Shown here: positions 21,553-33,011 of the stretch, one piece after another
How positions within the stretch are numbered: the first letter of the stretch is position 1
Layout of the letters: each line of letters opens with the position of its first letter
Source: Pieris napi
Lineage: Eukaryota; Arthropoda; Insecta; Lepidoptera; Pieridae
Assembly (NCBI RefSeq): GCF_905475465.1
Contig: NC_062257.1
Location: 2,294,001-2,358,000, forward strand
Length of the DNA stretch: 64,000 nt
Direction of reading: 5' to 3'
Notes under the pieces: generated by a model
Told to the model about the DNA's origin: nothing
Seen by the model: the letters and a program-made list of their open reading frames with translations, nothing else
Database searches by the model: none
Position numbers and translations under genes: made by a program

Positions 21553-21865
21553 TCTAATATATAAAATTCTCGTGTCGCGGTGTTGTGGTTAAACTCCTCC
21601 GAAACGGCTTGACCGATTCTCATGAAATTTTGTGTGTATTGGTATAACTGAGAATCGGACAACATCTATTTTTAATCCCCCTAAATGTTAAGGGTAGTCC
21701 ACCCCTAATTTTTTTTTTAATTTTTAGATAATATTTATTTTTATATTTTTATGATACAGTATTAAAAAATACATACAACCCCTAATTTTCACCCCTCTAC
21801 GATCAACCCCTATTTTTTATTATTAATGATAAACATGGCAAAACGACGTTTGCCGGATCAGCTAG
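21553..21865 (+). mobile_element. Non-autonomous Helitron (TTCTCGTGTC family)
   Basis: TC start after A and CTAG end before T; central ACCCCTAATTTTCACCCCTC as in its sister copies. Confidence 0.85.
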
Positions 21866-22201
21866 TCTAAATATATAAAACAAACTCGTGTTAGTTACAC
21901 CACTTATAACTCAAGATCGTCCGTACCGATGTTATTTATCTCTTTTTTGGTGGATTCTTCTCCGCTCCGAATAGTAGAATAAGTAAAAAAATATCGGATA
22001 AGTTATCGAATAAAAATAAATTAATTATACGAATGCAAACACCATGTAGTGCCATCTGTTGACAAAATTACGCATATAAAAGAAACCTACCACTTTGTTC
22101 TTGCGCCGGATAACAAAACAAAAATTTTTCATCAAGAGTCATATAAATACTTAGGTACGTAGCGCACATGCGCGTTGAGAATTCTCTAGAACAGATTCCT
22201 A

Positions 22202-22625
22202 AGCAGAGCAGGATTGGCCTAGTTGCTTCAGCGCGCCACTCTCGTTCCTGAGGTCGTAGGTTCGATCCCCGGCGTACATCAATGGACTTTCTTTCTATGT
22301 AAGCATTAACCGACGGTTCATTGGTCTAGTGGTTAGTACCCCTGACTGCGAATCCATGGGTCCCGGGTTCGATCCCCGGCTGAGACAAACATCGATGTGA
22401 TGAGCATTTGGTGTTGTGCTTAGGTCTTGGGTGTTTAAATATGTATTTATATGTCTATCTATCTATAATATGTATGTATATCCGTTGCCTAGTACCTATA
22501 ACACAAGCTTCACCAGCTTAGCATGGGACTAGGTCAATTGGTGTGAATTGTCCAATAAAAAAATAAATAAAAAAACACCATTCGCTCGAACGAACGCCCT
22601 AAAAGTCGACAAAGTTGTAGTCCCA
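22202..22625 (+). mobile_element. SINE family 1, split by SINE family 2
   Basis: Head and body run to GTAAGCATTAAC at 22313. The next piece, ATTCGCTCGAACG, resumes near 22581 and AAAAGTCGAC follows. The 3' end is lost. Confidence 0.75.
22314..22580 (+). mobile_element. SINE family 2 nested in SINE family 1
   Basis: Complete: GTTCATTGGTCTAGTGG head, full body and an A-rich tail (ATAAAAAAATAAATAAAAAA). Confidence 0.88.
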
Positions 22626-22815
22626 CTTTATTTAATTTAAATTCCTAAATAGATTTTGAATAGCCGTCATATTTTATTGTTTAGTATTAATATTAGATGT
22701 TAAATTGTCACCATGGCCTTGCTCACAGATATTCTAATTAAATGTACACATAAAGGAAGACGCTGTTCTATTAAAGAATCTAACTTAAATGTAAATTTCC
22801 GCTTACTGGGTATTA

Positions 22816-23325
22816 TTGAAGTTATAGTACTTCTTTAGGCGCGTTATGAAAAATTGATGAGAGTGAAATTTTACGATTGCGCGCCCACCGTGACACAAAG
22901 TTGTCAGTGTGATTATAGCGTGCGCGAGCGAGATGGGAATAAGACAATCTACAAGTAAAAAGAAATAGAATATGCGTGAAGTTAGCAAAGAATTTTGAAT
23001 GACCATAATGACATTTACCTTTTAAACAAATAAAGGAGTTTTAATTATTTTTTCAAAGAAATTTAGCAATGTTTTTTCACAAAGACCTATTGTTACTTAG
23101 TTAAAAGGTTATGAAACATACCAAGTTATTAAATTAAATTAATAATATAATAAAATAATAAATAATAATAATAATTGTTATTAATATTAATTAATAATTG
23201 AATAATATACTAATTATTAAATTGTTTACGTTAAATATTATTAATTAATTATATTTTTAAAAAATAAAGAAAGCCAAAGAAGTATAACTTCTAACGCGCG
23301 TACATAAGTACACGCACCCTTTTTT
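22816..23325 (+). mobile_element. Hairpin-ended element (GAAGTTATA type)
   Basis: The left end GAAGTTATAGTACTTCTTTA and GGCGCGTTATGAAAAATTG match 23568. The right end is AAGAAGTATAACTTCTAACG, then GTACATAAGTACACGCACCC. The interior differs from the 23.6-kb copy (extra AT-rich DNA). Confidence 0.65.
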
Positions 23326-23567
23326 TTGTATAGAACCCACAAACGGGCAACAGAAAATGCCATCGAGACTCCTAAGGAAGAATGGGCCCACTGCTTTTCT
23401 GTGGTTCCATCGAATGCGACGATGTATAGAAAGGAACGGAGATTACTTCAAAAAACAATAAAAGTATTGGCAACTTTCTACATTAAGCCGTTATTCATTT
23501 TCTAAACATTTTCAGTGTTACCTAGGTACCTTGCTGTCCTGCTGAGAATACTTTTTTGACTTACAAA

Positions 23568-23956
23568 TTTTTGAAGTTATACTTCTTTAGGCGCGTTATG
23601 AAAAATTGATGAGAGTGAAATTTGTACGATGCGCGCGCACCGCGATTCAAAATTAACAGAATGAATTTGCCCACGGAAGATGCTACGGCATTGGACATAA
23701 TTTAAAAACAACATTCGAATAATAATAGAATTTATGTTACACTTAATGTAAGATAATAATAATAGTTATTTATTTATTTAATTTTTCAAATGTAAACTGA
23801 AAAATTAAATAAATAAATAACTATTATTGACTCCTTTTCCAGTCTTTGATTATTTAATTGAAATTAATTATTTGCATGCAATCAAAAACTATTTTTAATA
23901 ATGCCAAAGAAGTATAACTTCTTACGCGCGTACATAAGTACACGCACCCTTTTGAA
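23568..23956 (+). mobile_element. Hairpin-ended element (GAAGTTATA type)
   Basis: Left end GAAGTTATACTTCTTTAGGC; right end GCCAAAGAAGTATAACTTC, then GTACATAAGTACACGCACCC. The interior holds GAAGATGCTACGGCATTGGA and a 31-base perfect inverted repeat (23758-23828) not present in the sister copies. Confidence 0.75.
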
Positions 23957-24077
23957 GTGACAGTGAGCCCATTCACACAATGTCAGAGGGCTACTGCTGT
24001 TCTTTTGACTTACGAGATAAACTCATCGCTAACTCTCTCTCCTTGAGGTAGTTAGAAAGCTTACTAGAGCCAGCCAG

Positions 24078-24318
24078 CCCTGCGATTCTGTAACTCACTT
24101 TTCGAACTCACACAGCGGTTTTCGCATCGGCGGTCGCTCTCAAATCAGTCGTGAAGCAGTAATTTTATGATTTGGCATTCTGAAAAGGTGGGAGCTTGTA
24201 GTTTATTGTTTATTAGAATGCCAAATCATAAAATGACTGCTTCACGACTGATTTGAGAGCGACCGCCGATGCGAAAATCGCTGTGTGAGTTCGAATAGTG
24301 AGTTACAGAATCGCAAGG
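24078..24318. mobile_element. CWG-target palindromic MITE, 241 bp
   Basis: Full length. CAG flanks it at 24075-24077 and 24319-24321. Loop in the GGTGGGAGCTTGTAG orientation. Confidence 0.93.
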
Positions 24319-24329
24319 CAGGTCAGAGA

Positions 24330-25430
24330 CCAGTAAATTGGCCTAGGTTAAAGTAATGTCATCTCTTGCTTTATATAATTTAATAACTTGTATTGTAACA
24401 ATTTAAAACGACAAAGATGCAAGGACCTAAAAATCAAATACTTAGCCACTTCTTTCTTGCGTCTTTATCTTTCTGTGTAACATTATTGTTTAGCTTATAA
24501 GATCCAAAATTTTATTTGAATTCCATTGAATCAAAAAAAAATGTCCAAGGTACCAATGTATCGACGGAGGAATAGCTGCAGCTAAAAGCGCTCTCACCTC
24601 GCTCGTCCCCGCTCGTCCCCGCTCGACTCGTCCCCCGCTTACCACATGGCTAACAAGCAAGTGAGAACGCGATGACATTGAAAGAAAAATAGTGTGCGGA
24701 AATTTCATAAAACTTGTTCCAAGAAATACGTGTTTTTTCGTAAGCCTTACAAGATTATGAAAAAAAAGTTTTACATTTAGAAACTCCATTACATTTGCAA
24801 GGTTTCTATGCAAATATTTATTTCCAGTTACAATTAATGAGTACATTATAAACGCCCAAACTTCATATAAAATTTGTGCAAAAAGGCAGATTTTAGGAGG
24901 TTTGTACTGAATTTGTTTCTTAAAATTTTTATTTCAAATTTTAATAGAAACCTAGATATAGTGCACAAAATGCCTATTAGTTCAAAACTTTAAAAGAAAT
25001 ATCTGTTACAACGCCATAATCACTTACGAGCGTTTGTATGAAAAGATAGACGGGTTGGCCGCTCTTAAGCGCGATGTACGAGTATAACGCTAAATTAAAA
25101 TTAGTTTTTGAGATATTCTTTCTAAAGCATTCTAATTCTGAATTACTTCTTAAAAATATTAACGCACGCTTAGATGTGTTCACACCTCTGTAACACTGGT
25201 TTTTGAATACATATTATTTATTTTGACTGAACCAAATACATTTCGTTAATTATATAGTAAAGGACAAATGTGGTCATTAGCGTTCAAGGCCCAGTCAAAT
25301 AAGCTTTCCATTTATCTTTAATAAATAATGTCAGTCGACGAAATTCAAAGTTTGAACCTTTATTACACTTATTATCTTTTTTGATTTTATTATAAGGTCA
25401 AATAATTGTTCTTATTTGTAAAAATAAACA
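24330..25430. other. No gene or recognisable element seen
   Basis: AT-rich single-copy-looking sequence. Open frames at 24490-24846 and 24977-25183 show no family resemblance. The only local structure is the short GCTCGTCCCC repeat at 24598-24640. Confidence 0.4.
24598..24640. repeat. Short tandem GCTCGTCCCC repeat
   Basis: Three to four imperfect units of GCTCGTCCCC in tandem, a C-rich island in AT-rich surroundings. Confidence 0.7.
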
Positions 25431-25439
25431 GTGTAATAC

Positions 25440-25712
25440 CTTTGGGTCTGGGCCACAGATTTTGCAGTAAGTCTGCTTACGTAATACTTGAAATCTAAGC
25501 GGCAAGTAGGTTAGATCAGCATCCTGTGCTTAACACACGCCGTCGACTTTTTGGGTCTAAGGCAAGCAGGTTTCCTTACGATGCATTCCTTCACCGTTCG
25601 AGCGAATGTTAAATGCGCACATAGACGGAAAGTCCATTGGTGCACAGCCGGGGATCGAACCTACGACCTCAGGAATGAGAGTTGCACGCTGAAGCCACTA
25701 GGCCAACATTGA
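25440..25712 (-). mobile_element. SINE family 1, minus strand
   Basis: Complete; head read on the plus strand is CACTAGGCCAACATTG at the right end, with the B-box complement GGGATCGAACC. Confidence 0.85.
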
Positions 25713-26147
25713 TCGTTCTTATTTTAACTGCTAATAATTTTATTGCATTACCTACGTTGCGATTATTGTATTTATTAGATGATTTAACACAATTAAATAT
25801 ATCGAATGATTCAGATTTTGAAAATATCGAATCTGACACATAAAATTTATGATATAGATAATATATAATATGATATAGATATAAATAACTTTCGATTATT
25901 TAGACGCTGATAATCAAACTTTATCTATCTTAATCGTTATCAAATATATTTATAATACTCATATATTGTATATAGTGGATATCATGGATAAATAAAGGCA
26001 TAATTCGAAAAATAATTTAGGTAGGATCGAACCCCGGCTGCAGCAATATACAGAAAAGAAATCTAAAGAGCCCAAAGGTTGGACCGCCACTTTTATACAG
26101 AAACGGATGGCAATTGCAATTGGAAGCTATGGAGCACTGGCCTTTTT

Positions 26148-26232
26148 TATGTAATAGGAGGCAAACGGGCAGGAGACTCACCTTATGTTAAGTGATACCG
26201 CCGCCCATGAACACTCACATCGCCTGAAGGCT
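26148..26232 (+). repeat. Dispersed repeat fragment (as 2494-2700)
   Basis: GCAAACGGGCAGGAGACTCA and GATACCGCCGCCCATGAACA. Confidence 0.55.
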
Positions 26233-26300
26233 CGCAAGTTTTGCTCTATCAATATTTTCTTCTAAATTCGGTCGGTTTAATTAAAATAAAATAAATCAGT

Positions 26301-26572
26301 GGCGTTACAACCTCTTTAGGTCTAGGCCTCAGAATTCTGAATCTGTTTCATGATCATTTTTCAATCTAATAGGCAAGTAGGTGATCAGCCTCCAGTGCCA
26401 CATCGTCGACTTTTTGGGTCTAAGACATGTCGGCTTCCTCACGATATTTTCCTTCACCGTTCGAGCGAATGTCAAATGCGCACATAGAAAGAAAGTCCAT
26501 TGGTGCCGGGGATCGAACCTACGACCTCAGGGATGAGAGTCGCACGCCGAATCCACTAGGCCAACACTCCTC
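26301..26572 (-). mobile_element. SINE family 1, minus strand
   Basis: Complete copy with intact A- and B-box complements; a few bases after GTGCC at 26507 are deleted. Confidence 0.82.
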
Positions 26573-26920
26573 AAACCTGACTTCCTGTTCCTTCGAAACC
26601 GGTAATTTAATTCCCAACAGAAAACCTCACTGGCGAAGTCGCAGTTTTCACTACAAGTTATCTGCTTAATATTTTAATCAAGCTCAAATTAGCATCCACC
26701 TCGCTACTGGCCCACAAATAGTCCCAATATAACTGCACGTATGTAATTTGCGTGAGATGCATGTATTATAATTTAAAATTTCACCTTGGGCTCGGGTATT
26801 CTTATTTGTCAGCGCTATACTCCAGTCAAAATTTGTGTAAAATGGGTTTGACTATATTATTATAGTCAAAATATTATATATTTTTTTTACAGGCATATGC
26901 CTGTATTCACTTTGATTAGT

Positions 26921-27092
26921 GCGAGTGAAGCAGTCATTTTATGATTTGACATTCTGATAAAAAGGGAGCTTGTAGTTTATTGTTTATCAGAATGCCAAAT
27001 CGTAAAATGACTGCTTTTCGACTGATTTGAGCGCGACAGCCGCTGCGAAAACCGCTGTGTGAGTTCGAAAAGTGAGTTACAGAATCGCAAGG
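26921..27092. mobile_element. CWG-target palindromic MITE, left tip lost
   Basis: Starts inside the left arm (GTGAAGCAGTCATTTTATG), then loop and full right arm to GAATCGCAAGG. No left duplication can be read. Confidence 0.8.
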
Positions 27093-27114
27093 CTAGAGTG
27101 GTTTCAGGAGTGTG

Positions 27115-27353
27115 AATTCAACTAACAGTCTTTTTTCTGTTTCTCTATCCGTTTCGTGATATTTCCTCCTTAATAAGGAGGTGATCTGCCTTCTTTGCCT
27201 GACAAATGCCGTTGACTTTTAGGGTTGGATGCCATATTCAGATGTTTTACTAAATGTGAAATTTGTACATAGAGAGAAAAGTCCAATGGTACACAGACGG
27301 GGTTCGAATCTACGACCTCAGGTATGAAAATCGCATGCTGAAGCTTCTGGGAC
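27115..27353 (-). mobile_element. SINE family 1, old copy
   Basis: Diverged: GGTGATCTGCCTTC, GTTGACTTTTAGGGT, GGGGTTCGAATCTACGACC, CATGCTGAAGCTTCTGGG. Order matches the family on the minus strand. Confidence 0.65.
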
Positions 27354-27849
27354 ATAAACTGTTCTCTAATTATTATTAGATTGAGTCTTTCAAAAACCAA
27401 CGAAAATCCGATAACATGGTGTCGTCGTGTATTTGAATGTCAAATGTCATCCATGTTTCCCAGATAACAGTAATGTGATCACAGATAACAACACCTGCTT
27501 CGCGTCGTACACAGAATAAAAATATTCAAAATGGTGAATTAAAGTCGCCTCTTGATCGAGATAAGATAAACAAAATAAAATGTATCTTAAATTTTTAGAG
27601 GAATACCAATAAAAATAGATTTTTTTTTATATGACAGCAAGCAACCGAGTTACTTCGAGTTAACTGCTTAAGACCTATCTGGTCCCCAAACTCCAAAAAA
27701 AGTACATTGTTTCTTTCCATTTTTCGTCATCGTTTCTTGAAGTTTAGAATGGAAAAAATATTAGTGGAGTAGTTTATGCATCCAATTTGAAAGATCGGTA
27801 CGATTTAAATAACTTCGCTCGATAGAAAAAAAATCCAAACATAGATTAT

Positions 27850-29452
27850 GGTAGGGGAGCCCACGATGCTAAATGGGGATTTACTCGAGCGTCGTAGAGA
27901 CCTATTGGGATGCAAAGCTTAGATAAAAAGAAGAAAAAAATGTTATATGATAAATTCCTTTTCATCGGTGGGGGAAGCGGCTATAGATAGTTAAATATGT
28001 AAAAAAAAACTGTTGCATGGACATCCTCGAGCCCGTCAGATATTGATAGCATCTATGCCCTACGTATTTTTAATAATGTACGTATGTTAATCTGATCGTT
28101 TGCATGATGCGGGTGGTTGTATTTAAGGGTTGAAAATTTAAAAAAAAAATTTTTTATCGAGCGCGTCAGATTTTCTAAGGGAGTGTTAAGTGCACCAAAA
28201 AAAAGCTCTCATTCACTAATCTGACGATTTCGATGGGACGCAAACCCACAGCCATTTTCTTAATTTGCAAAAAAAAATCGCAATTTTGAAATACTCAAGC
28301 GCGTCAGATTAAGATATATGTGGTTCATCTTTATGTTCTAAACGTACTGTCTCATAATCTGACGATTATCTAGAGGGATTCGCCTGATCTGACAAAAAAA
28401 AAATAGAAAAACGGTTCACCTAAAGGGCCATCCCTGCAACTTCCCGCTAATTCCATTCCTGGGCGCTTAAAATTGATATTTTGAGCTCGCTGAGTTCAAA
28501 GAAATAACATTTCTATGCATTTGAGCTCTCCCAGCTCGAAAGTCTGATAGAAGTTTCATAGAACACTATTTTTGGAATTTTCAAACCGCAATAACTTTTG
28601 AATGGATCAAGCAACTTTCACGCGGTTGGCGGCATTCGACGCAGTTTTATCATCCTCATAAATAATTTTGCAATTTTAATTAATCGAACCACAAATTTCG
28701 GAGTAATCCCGAAAAAACACTTTTTCGGGTTTCTTTCGTGTACGATATCTCTCGAACGAATCAACCGCTTTTGACCAGCTTGGTGGCGATCGACGTGGTT
28801 TTTCAAGCTCAAAGGCGGATAAGTTTTTGAAATTGATCGATAAAGAAACCACTTTAAAAAAAAATATTTCTTATTTTTTTAAGATTTTTCAAAATTTCTC
28901 AAAATCTATCGGTCCGAATCGGTTCAAATTCACAGGAAATGTAATTTTGAGGGAAATATTTATAACGCCGTTTAGTAGATTCCGATCGGTTTAAGGAAAT
29001 GTAGGCATCACGCAGCTGCACGCATTTAACTTTATCGACGAATTTTTGTTATTTCGGCTTGCGGAAATCGTCAGATTATATATTTTTCATTATTCTTGAA
29101 TTATTTCCTTCTAAATAAAAAAAAAATTAGCTACGCTCGAGAACGTCGAGATGACGTTTTTTTTTTACAACTTTGTTGCCCTCCCCTTTTTTTCCGTCAC
29201 TCTCAAATTGTCAGATTAGTGGAATATACACTTTTTAGGATGTAATTAACTCACCCTACCTTAATCTGACGCGCTCGGGAATTTCTGATGGTCAATTTTT
29301 TTTTACTAAACTGATCCTGTCTCCTTCACGTGCGGCCTTATATATGGGCCTCATATTTTGTGGAGGTACTTAACCGGGTACAAGGTATCCCCCTATATAT
29401 TAATCTGCCGCGCTTTAGTAAATCCCGAAATCCCCTCTTGGGCTCCCCTACC
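27850..29452. mobile_element. 1603-bp TIR element with repeated GCGTCAGATTA motif
   Basis: Both ends read GGTAGGGGAGCCCA inward and are flanked by ATTAT (27845-27849 and 29453-29457; the true duplication could be the inner TTA). A GCGTCAGATTA-like motif, often preceded by CTCGAGC, occurs at about 28026, 28157, 28293, 29069 and 29211, and inverted at 28218, 28356, 29262 and 29400. There is no credible long frame. The left 250 bases recur inverted at 43385-43633. Superfamily unknown. Confidence 0.7.
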
Positions 29453-29639
29453 ATTATTATTTTTTTAGAATTCATTTTATGACGAAAATGTATATAGAAC
29501 ATGATTTTGAAATTTACACGATATATTTTATCGCAAGCCAAGTAATCCATTTCAGAAAGAATTGATAAAATTACATTAATTTAATGTTTTACATAACAAA
29601 TTGTTATTACGGGCCCCTCAGTGCTACAGGTCTCCACTG

Positions 29640-30375
29640 CGCCTCGCATAGCATAGGGCCTTAAGTGTCGAAGGACCATGGACACAGACACAGGACAACA
29701 GGTCCGACACCAGGTCTACGGTCAGCTTCACAAGACACTTTCTTTTGCGAACTCTTTGGCAAAATCACACCTTCTTTACCTTATTGAAATTTGGGGAGCC
29801 GCGACTAAAACTAATATTTCTCACCTTCAAATTGCTCAAAATAAAGTAATTAAATTGCTTTTTCATTACCCATACTTAACTTCTACACAAAAAATTTGCA
29901 GTGAAACAAAACTCATGAACATAAAACAATTATTTCAATACAATACCAGCTTATTAATCTACAACATTCTAAATGACCATATACACACTAACATTACTTT
30001 CACCAAAATAAGCCAAATTCAGAAGCGGACTTCACGACGCCCTCACAATCTTATTGTCGGTACAATAAGATTGTAAGTTTAGAACTAATAACGGTAGAAA
30101 AACTTTGAGCGTTGGGGGAGTGCTGCGGTATAATAGACTTCCACAAAATATAAAAAGTGCAGATAAGTGGCAATATTTAAATTTAGATTAAAAGACCATC
30201 TCCTGAGTGATCCCAGTTACCTGCATAAACGAAAGTCCACCCAAGTTTTACTTCGATAATTGATCCCTGAAGCTTAAGCACGACGTGATAAATTGTATCT
30301 TTAGTAGTTAGTTAGTTCTCATGTAAGTGACTATTGTGTGTTATGAGAATAAATAAATGTCTTTAAACCTAACTA
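29640..30375 (+). pseudogene. LINE 3' end with ORF2 C-terminus
   Basis: The frame 29678-30076 gives SLAKSHLLYLIEIWGAATKT, then LQIAQNKVIKLLFHYPYL and KRTSRRPHNLIV, the thumb/C-terminal part of a jockey/CR1-like RT. An inverted insertion at 30058-30074 and a small deletion near 30160 break the rest. The 3' UTR ends AATAAATGTCTTTAAAC, as at 3465. Confidence 0.75.
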
Positions 30376-30792
30376 ACGAACTGTGGAAACGACTCCCTGA
30401 TAGATACGACCAATTGTTTGAGGAAAGAGTATACACCTTCCTCAAAGGCCGGCCATGCACTCACTAAACTGCGTGTCTATGGGCTGCGATGACAGCCCTT
30501 TTTGGGTGTAGGCTCGTTTCCATCCAATAAAAAAAGTTACGCTCCCTTAGCTCCCCTAGACCTTAAGACATAACGGTTCTGAAATACTTGGAACGGCAGT
30601 TGAAGTTTGCGGGTAGCGTCCGCGTTGACACGAAACGTATAAATATAAATATGTATTAAAAAAGCGCTGTGTGGAATTACACTATCACCACCATCACAAG
30701 GTTTTATTTTATGTTTATCACCATCATTTATTTTCAATACACAGATGAAAGGTGGACTTTAAAGCAACTGTATGGAAATGACCAAATAGGGG

Positions 30793-30951
30793 ACCCCAAG
30801 TAGGTGGATAGAAGAAATAGAAGCGGTAGCAGGAAGCGAATGGAGAAAGAAAGCCATAGACAGTTGGAAAAACTGGAGAAGGCCCGCGAAGGGGTTCCGT
30901 TCGACATTACTGAAGGTAGCTAGGATATATGATATATTGGATAATAAGTAA
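30793..30951 (+). pseudogene. LINE endonuclease-RT C-terminal fragment
   Basis: 53 codons: PSRWIEEIEAVAGSEWRKKA, then IDSWKNWRRPAKGF, ending TAA. The RWI-x-D/E-I ... A-x-x-W pattern is typical of the last part of insect endonuclease/RT polyproteins. 5'-truncated. Confidence 0.6.
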
Positions 30952-31106
30952 AAAATGTTAAAAATTATTATTTATTTTTTTCATGTAGGTATTCTTTATT
31001 AGTTTAGTTTGTTTTTTGTTCCTGATAAGTTTCCTTTTCTAAACAATTAAATGTAATACATGTATTTTTGCACTTCTTGCCTTTCTTATGTAATTTAATA
31101 CTTTTT

Positions 31107-31240
31107 TTTTTCTCACAGTGGTTGCCTGGAAGAGATCGCTCGAAAGCGATAAGGCCGCCAGTTTCTCTCCTTTTTATTCAATTATGTCAATTGTACTATA
31201 TTAATGTATATGCAACGAAGTGTCAATAAATAAAAATAAA
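31107..31240 (+). mobile_element. RTE-like LINE 3' tail
   Basis: GGAAGAGATCGCTCGAAAGC hairpin, GATAAGGCCGCC, then TATGCAACGAAGTGTC and AATAAATAAAA. Confidence 0.7.
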
Positions 31241-31822
31241 AAATGTAAAATAATCTAAACTGTATATTTTTGAAAATTTGTTTCGACTTTCTTTTTAATT
31301 ATTTTAATTATTACTTTGTAGGTTAAGAAAATTGTAAATACTGTATACTTTTGTAAATATTTTTTTCATGGTTGAATATAAAACGGGCTTTATTATTATC
31401 ATTAATTGTAGGCGATGAGAAAAAATTAATCATGATATACATCAATGATTGTCTAGAACTAGTAATTATACATTTTATTAATCACTGATTAATAATAAAA
31501 CTATTTTAATGAGTTTTGCATAATTCCTTATACGTCATTGAACTTCGGACTAAACTAATTGACATTTAAATATGAATTAATTAACCACAATAGGAAGTAA
31601 TATCCCAGGCTACTATCTACAGCTATCCAAGGCCTCATAGACTAGCGGTCTTATAAGGTGTTCGTTAGGTGAGGGTATGAGGTTCGATTCCCGGTGGGAG
31701 CGCAAATTTATTTTGATAAATTTAACATAACATTACATTTATTACTAACGAAACACACAAAATAATAATAATCAATGGAACAAGGTACATTTTAAGTGTG
31801 TAATGTGTGCGTGCTATTACTG

Positions 31823-32063
31823 CCCTGCGATTCTGTAACTCACTTCACGAACTCACACAGCGGTTTTCGCATCGGCGGTCGCTCTCAAATCAGTCGTGAA
31901 GCAGTCATTTTATGATTTGGCATTCTGAAAAGGTGGGAGCTTGTACTTTATTGTTTATCAGAATGCCAAATCATAAAATGACTGCTTCACGACTGATTTG
32001 AGAGCGACCGCCGATGCGAAAACCGCTGTGTGAGTTCGTGAAGTGAGTTACAGAATCGCAGGG
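31823..32063. mobile_element. CWG-target palindromic MITE, matched arm variant
   Basis: 241 bp, CTG on both sides (31820-31822, 32064-32066). The usual CACTTTTCGAAC is CACTTCACGAAC in the left arm, and the right arm carries the exact complement GTTCGTGAAGTG. Confidence 0.93.
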
Positions 32064-32178
32064 CTGGCCCAGACTCGGTATTATGCGCTGGTCATTTTGC
32101 CAGATACCAGAGACCATTTAAATTTGTTCTCCGTCTTCGGGAGGGTTGTGGCGGCGAGTGCAACGTACACGGCATCGA

Positions 32179-32530
32179 CAGAGGCCATCGAACCCTAGAA
32201 AGGAGACTGTGAGAGTGCGACCTACAGCTTTAGATAGGTATAGCTGAAGTGTGCAACGCGCTTATACCAGAAACTACTGCCCTGCGATTCTGTAACTCAC
32301 TTTTCGAACTCAAATCAGTCGTGAAGCAGTCATTTTATGATTTGGCACTCTGATAAACAATAAACTACTAGCTCCCACCTTTTCAGAACCACTGTGTGAG
32401 TTCGAAAAGTGAGTTACAGAATCGCAGGGCAGAGGCCATCGAACCCTAGAAAGGAGACTGTGAGAGTGAGATCTACAGATTTAGATAGGTATAGCTGAAG
32501 TGTGGAACGCGCTTATCCCAAAAACTACTG
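32179..32530. repeat. 101-bp direct duplication around a MITE
   Basis: 32179-32279 and 32430-32530 are near-identical: both start CAGAGGCCATCGAACCC and end AACTACTG. The MITE 32280-32429 is exactly between them. Confidence 0.9.
32280..32429. mobile_element. CWG-target palindromic MITE, hybrid flanks
   Basis: Both arms have internal deletions (150 bp total) and the loop is in the TAAACAATAAACTAC orientation. The left flank is CTG and the right CAG. Confidence 0.9.
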
Positions 32531-32614
32531 GAACGACACAACAAGGAACTGCTCGTGAGAGCTAAATGTTAGTGTTCATCCGAAGGCTTTATATAAGATT
32601 CCAGAAGTAGCATC

Positions 32615-33011
32615 CAGTGCCAGATTAAGCCAGCGCGGGGCCTGTAGCAAATTCTGCCTATGGGCCCTTGGTTTGCTATAGGTTTTTAAGTTAAGGGTAT
32701 TTAATAAAACAAAACTGTTTCAAATAAACTTTTCTGGGTTTAATATGGGCAAATTTAGAGATAACACTATCAATATCGACTTTTTCAAGCGAATCATTCT
32801 CTATATTGAACAAAGTGAGATGATTAAGACGTTCTTGGCCCATCGAGTTCCTTAATTCATTTTTAATACCATTTAATATTGAAAAAAAAAACGCTTGCCA
32901 CTAAATTAATACTTTTTTTATTACGGTCAGACAGGCGTTGGAGCGCGGGGCCTCTAAATTCGCGGGGCCCGTAGCATTTGCTACTCTTGCTATATGGCTA
33001 ATCCGGCACTG
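32615..33011 (-). mobile_element. hAT element remnant, 397 bp
   Basis: The TIRs are CAGTGCCAGATTAAGCC at the left and the complement of CAGTGCCGGATTAGCC at the right. GTAGCATC is duplicated at 32607-32614 and 33012-33019, the 8 bp of hAT. It keeps the transposase C-terminus on the minus strand. Confidence 0.88.
32697..32890 (-). pseudogene. hAT transposase C-terminal (dimerisation) remnant
   Basis: The frame reads SILNGIKNELRNSMGQERLN, then HLTLFNIENDSLEKV and ISKFAHIKPRK. This is the hAT dimerisation tail, with the conserved L-R-x-x-M-x-x-x-R-L core and the final F-A-x-x-K-x-R-K. The catalytic domain is absent. Confidence 0.75.

Noticed and set aside
28618..28812. A 64-residue open frame inside the GCGTCAGATTA element
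   Set aside because: Low-complexity basic peptide without motifs; no catalytic signature of a transposase.
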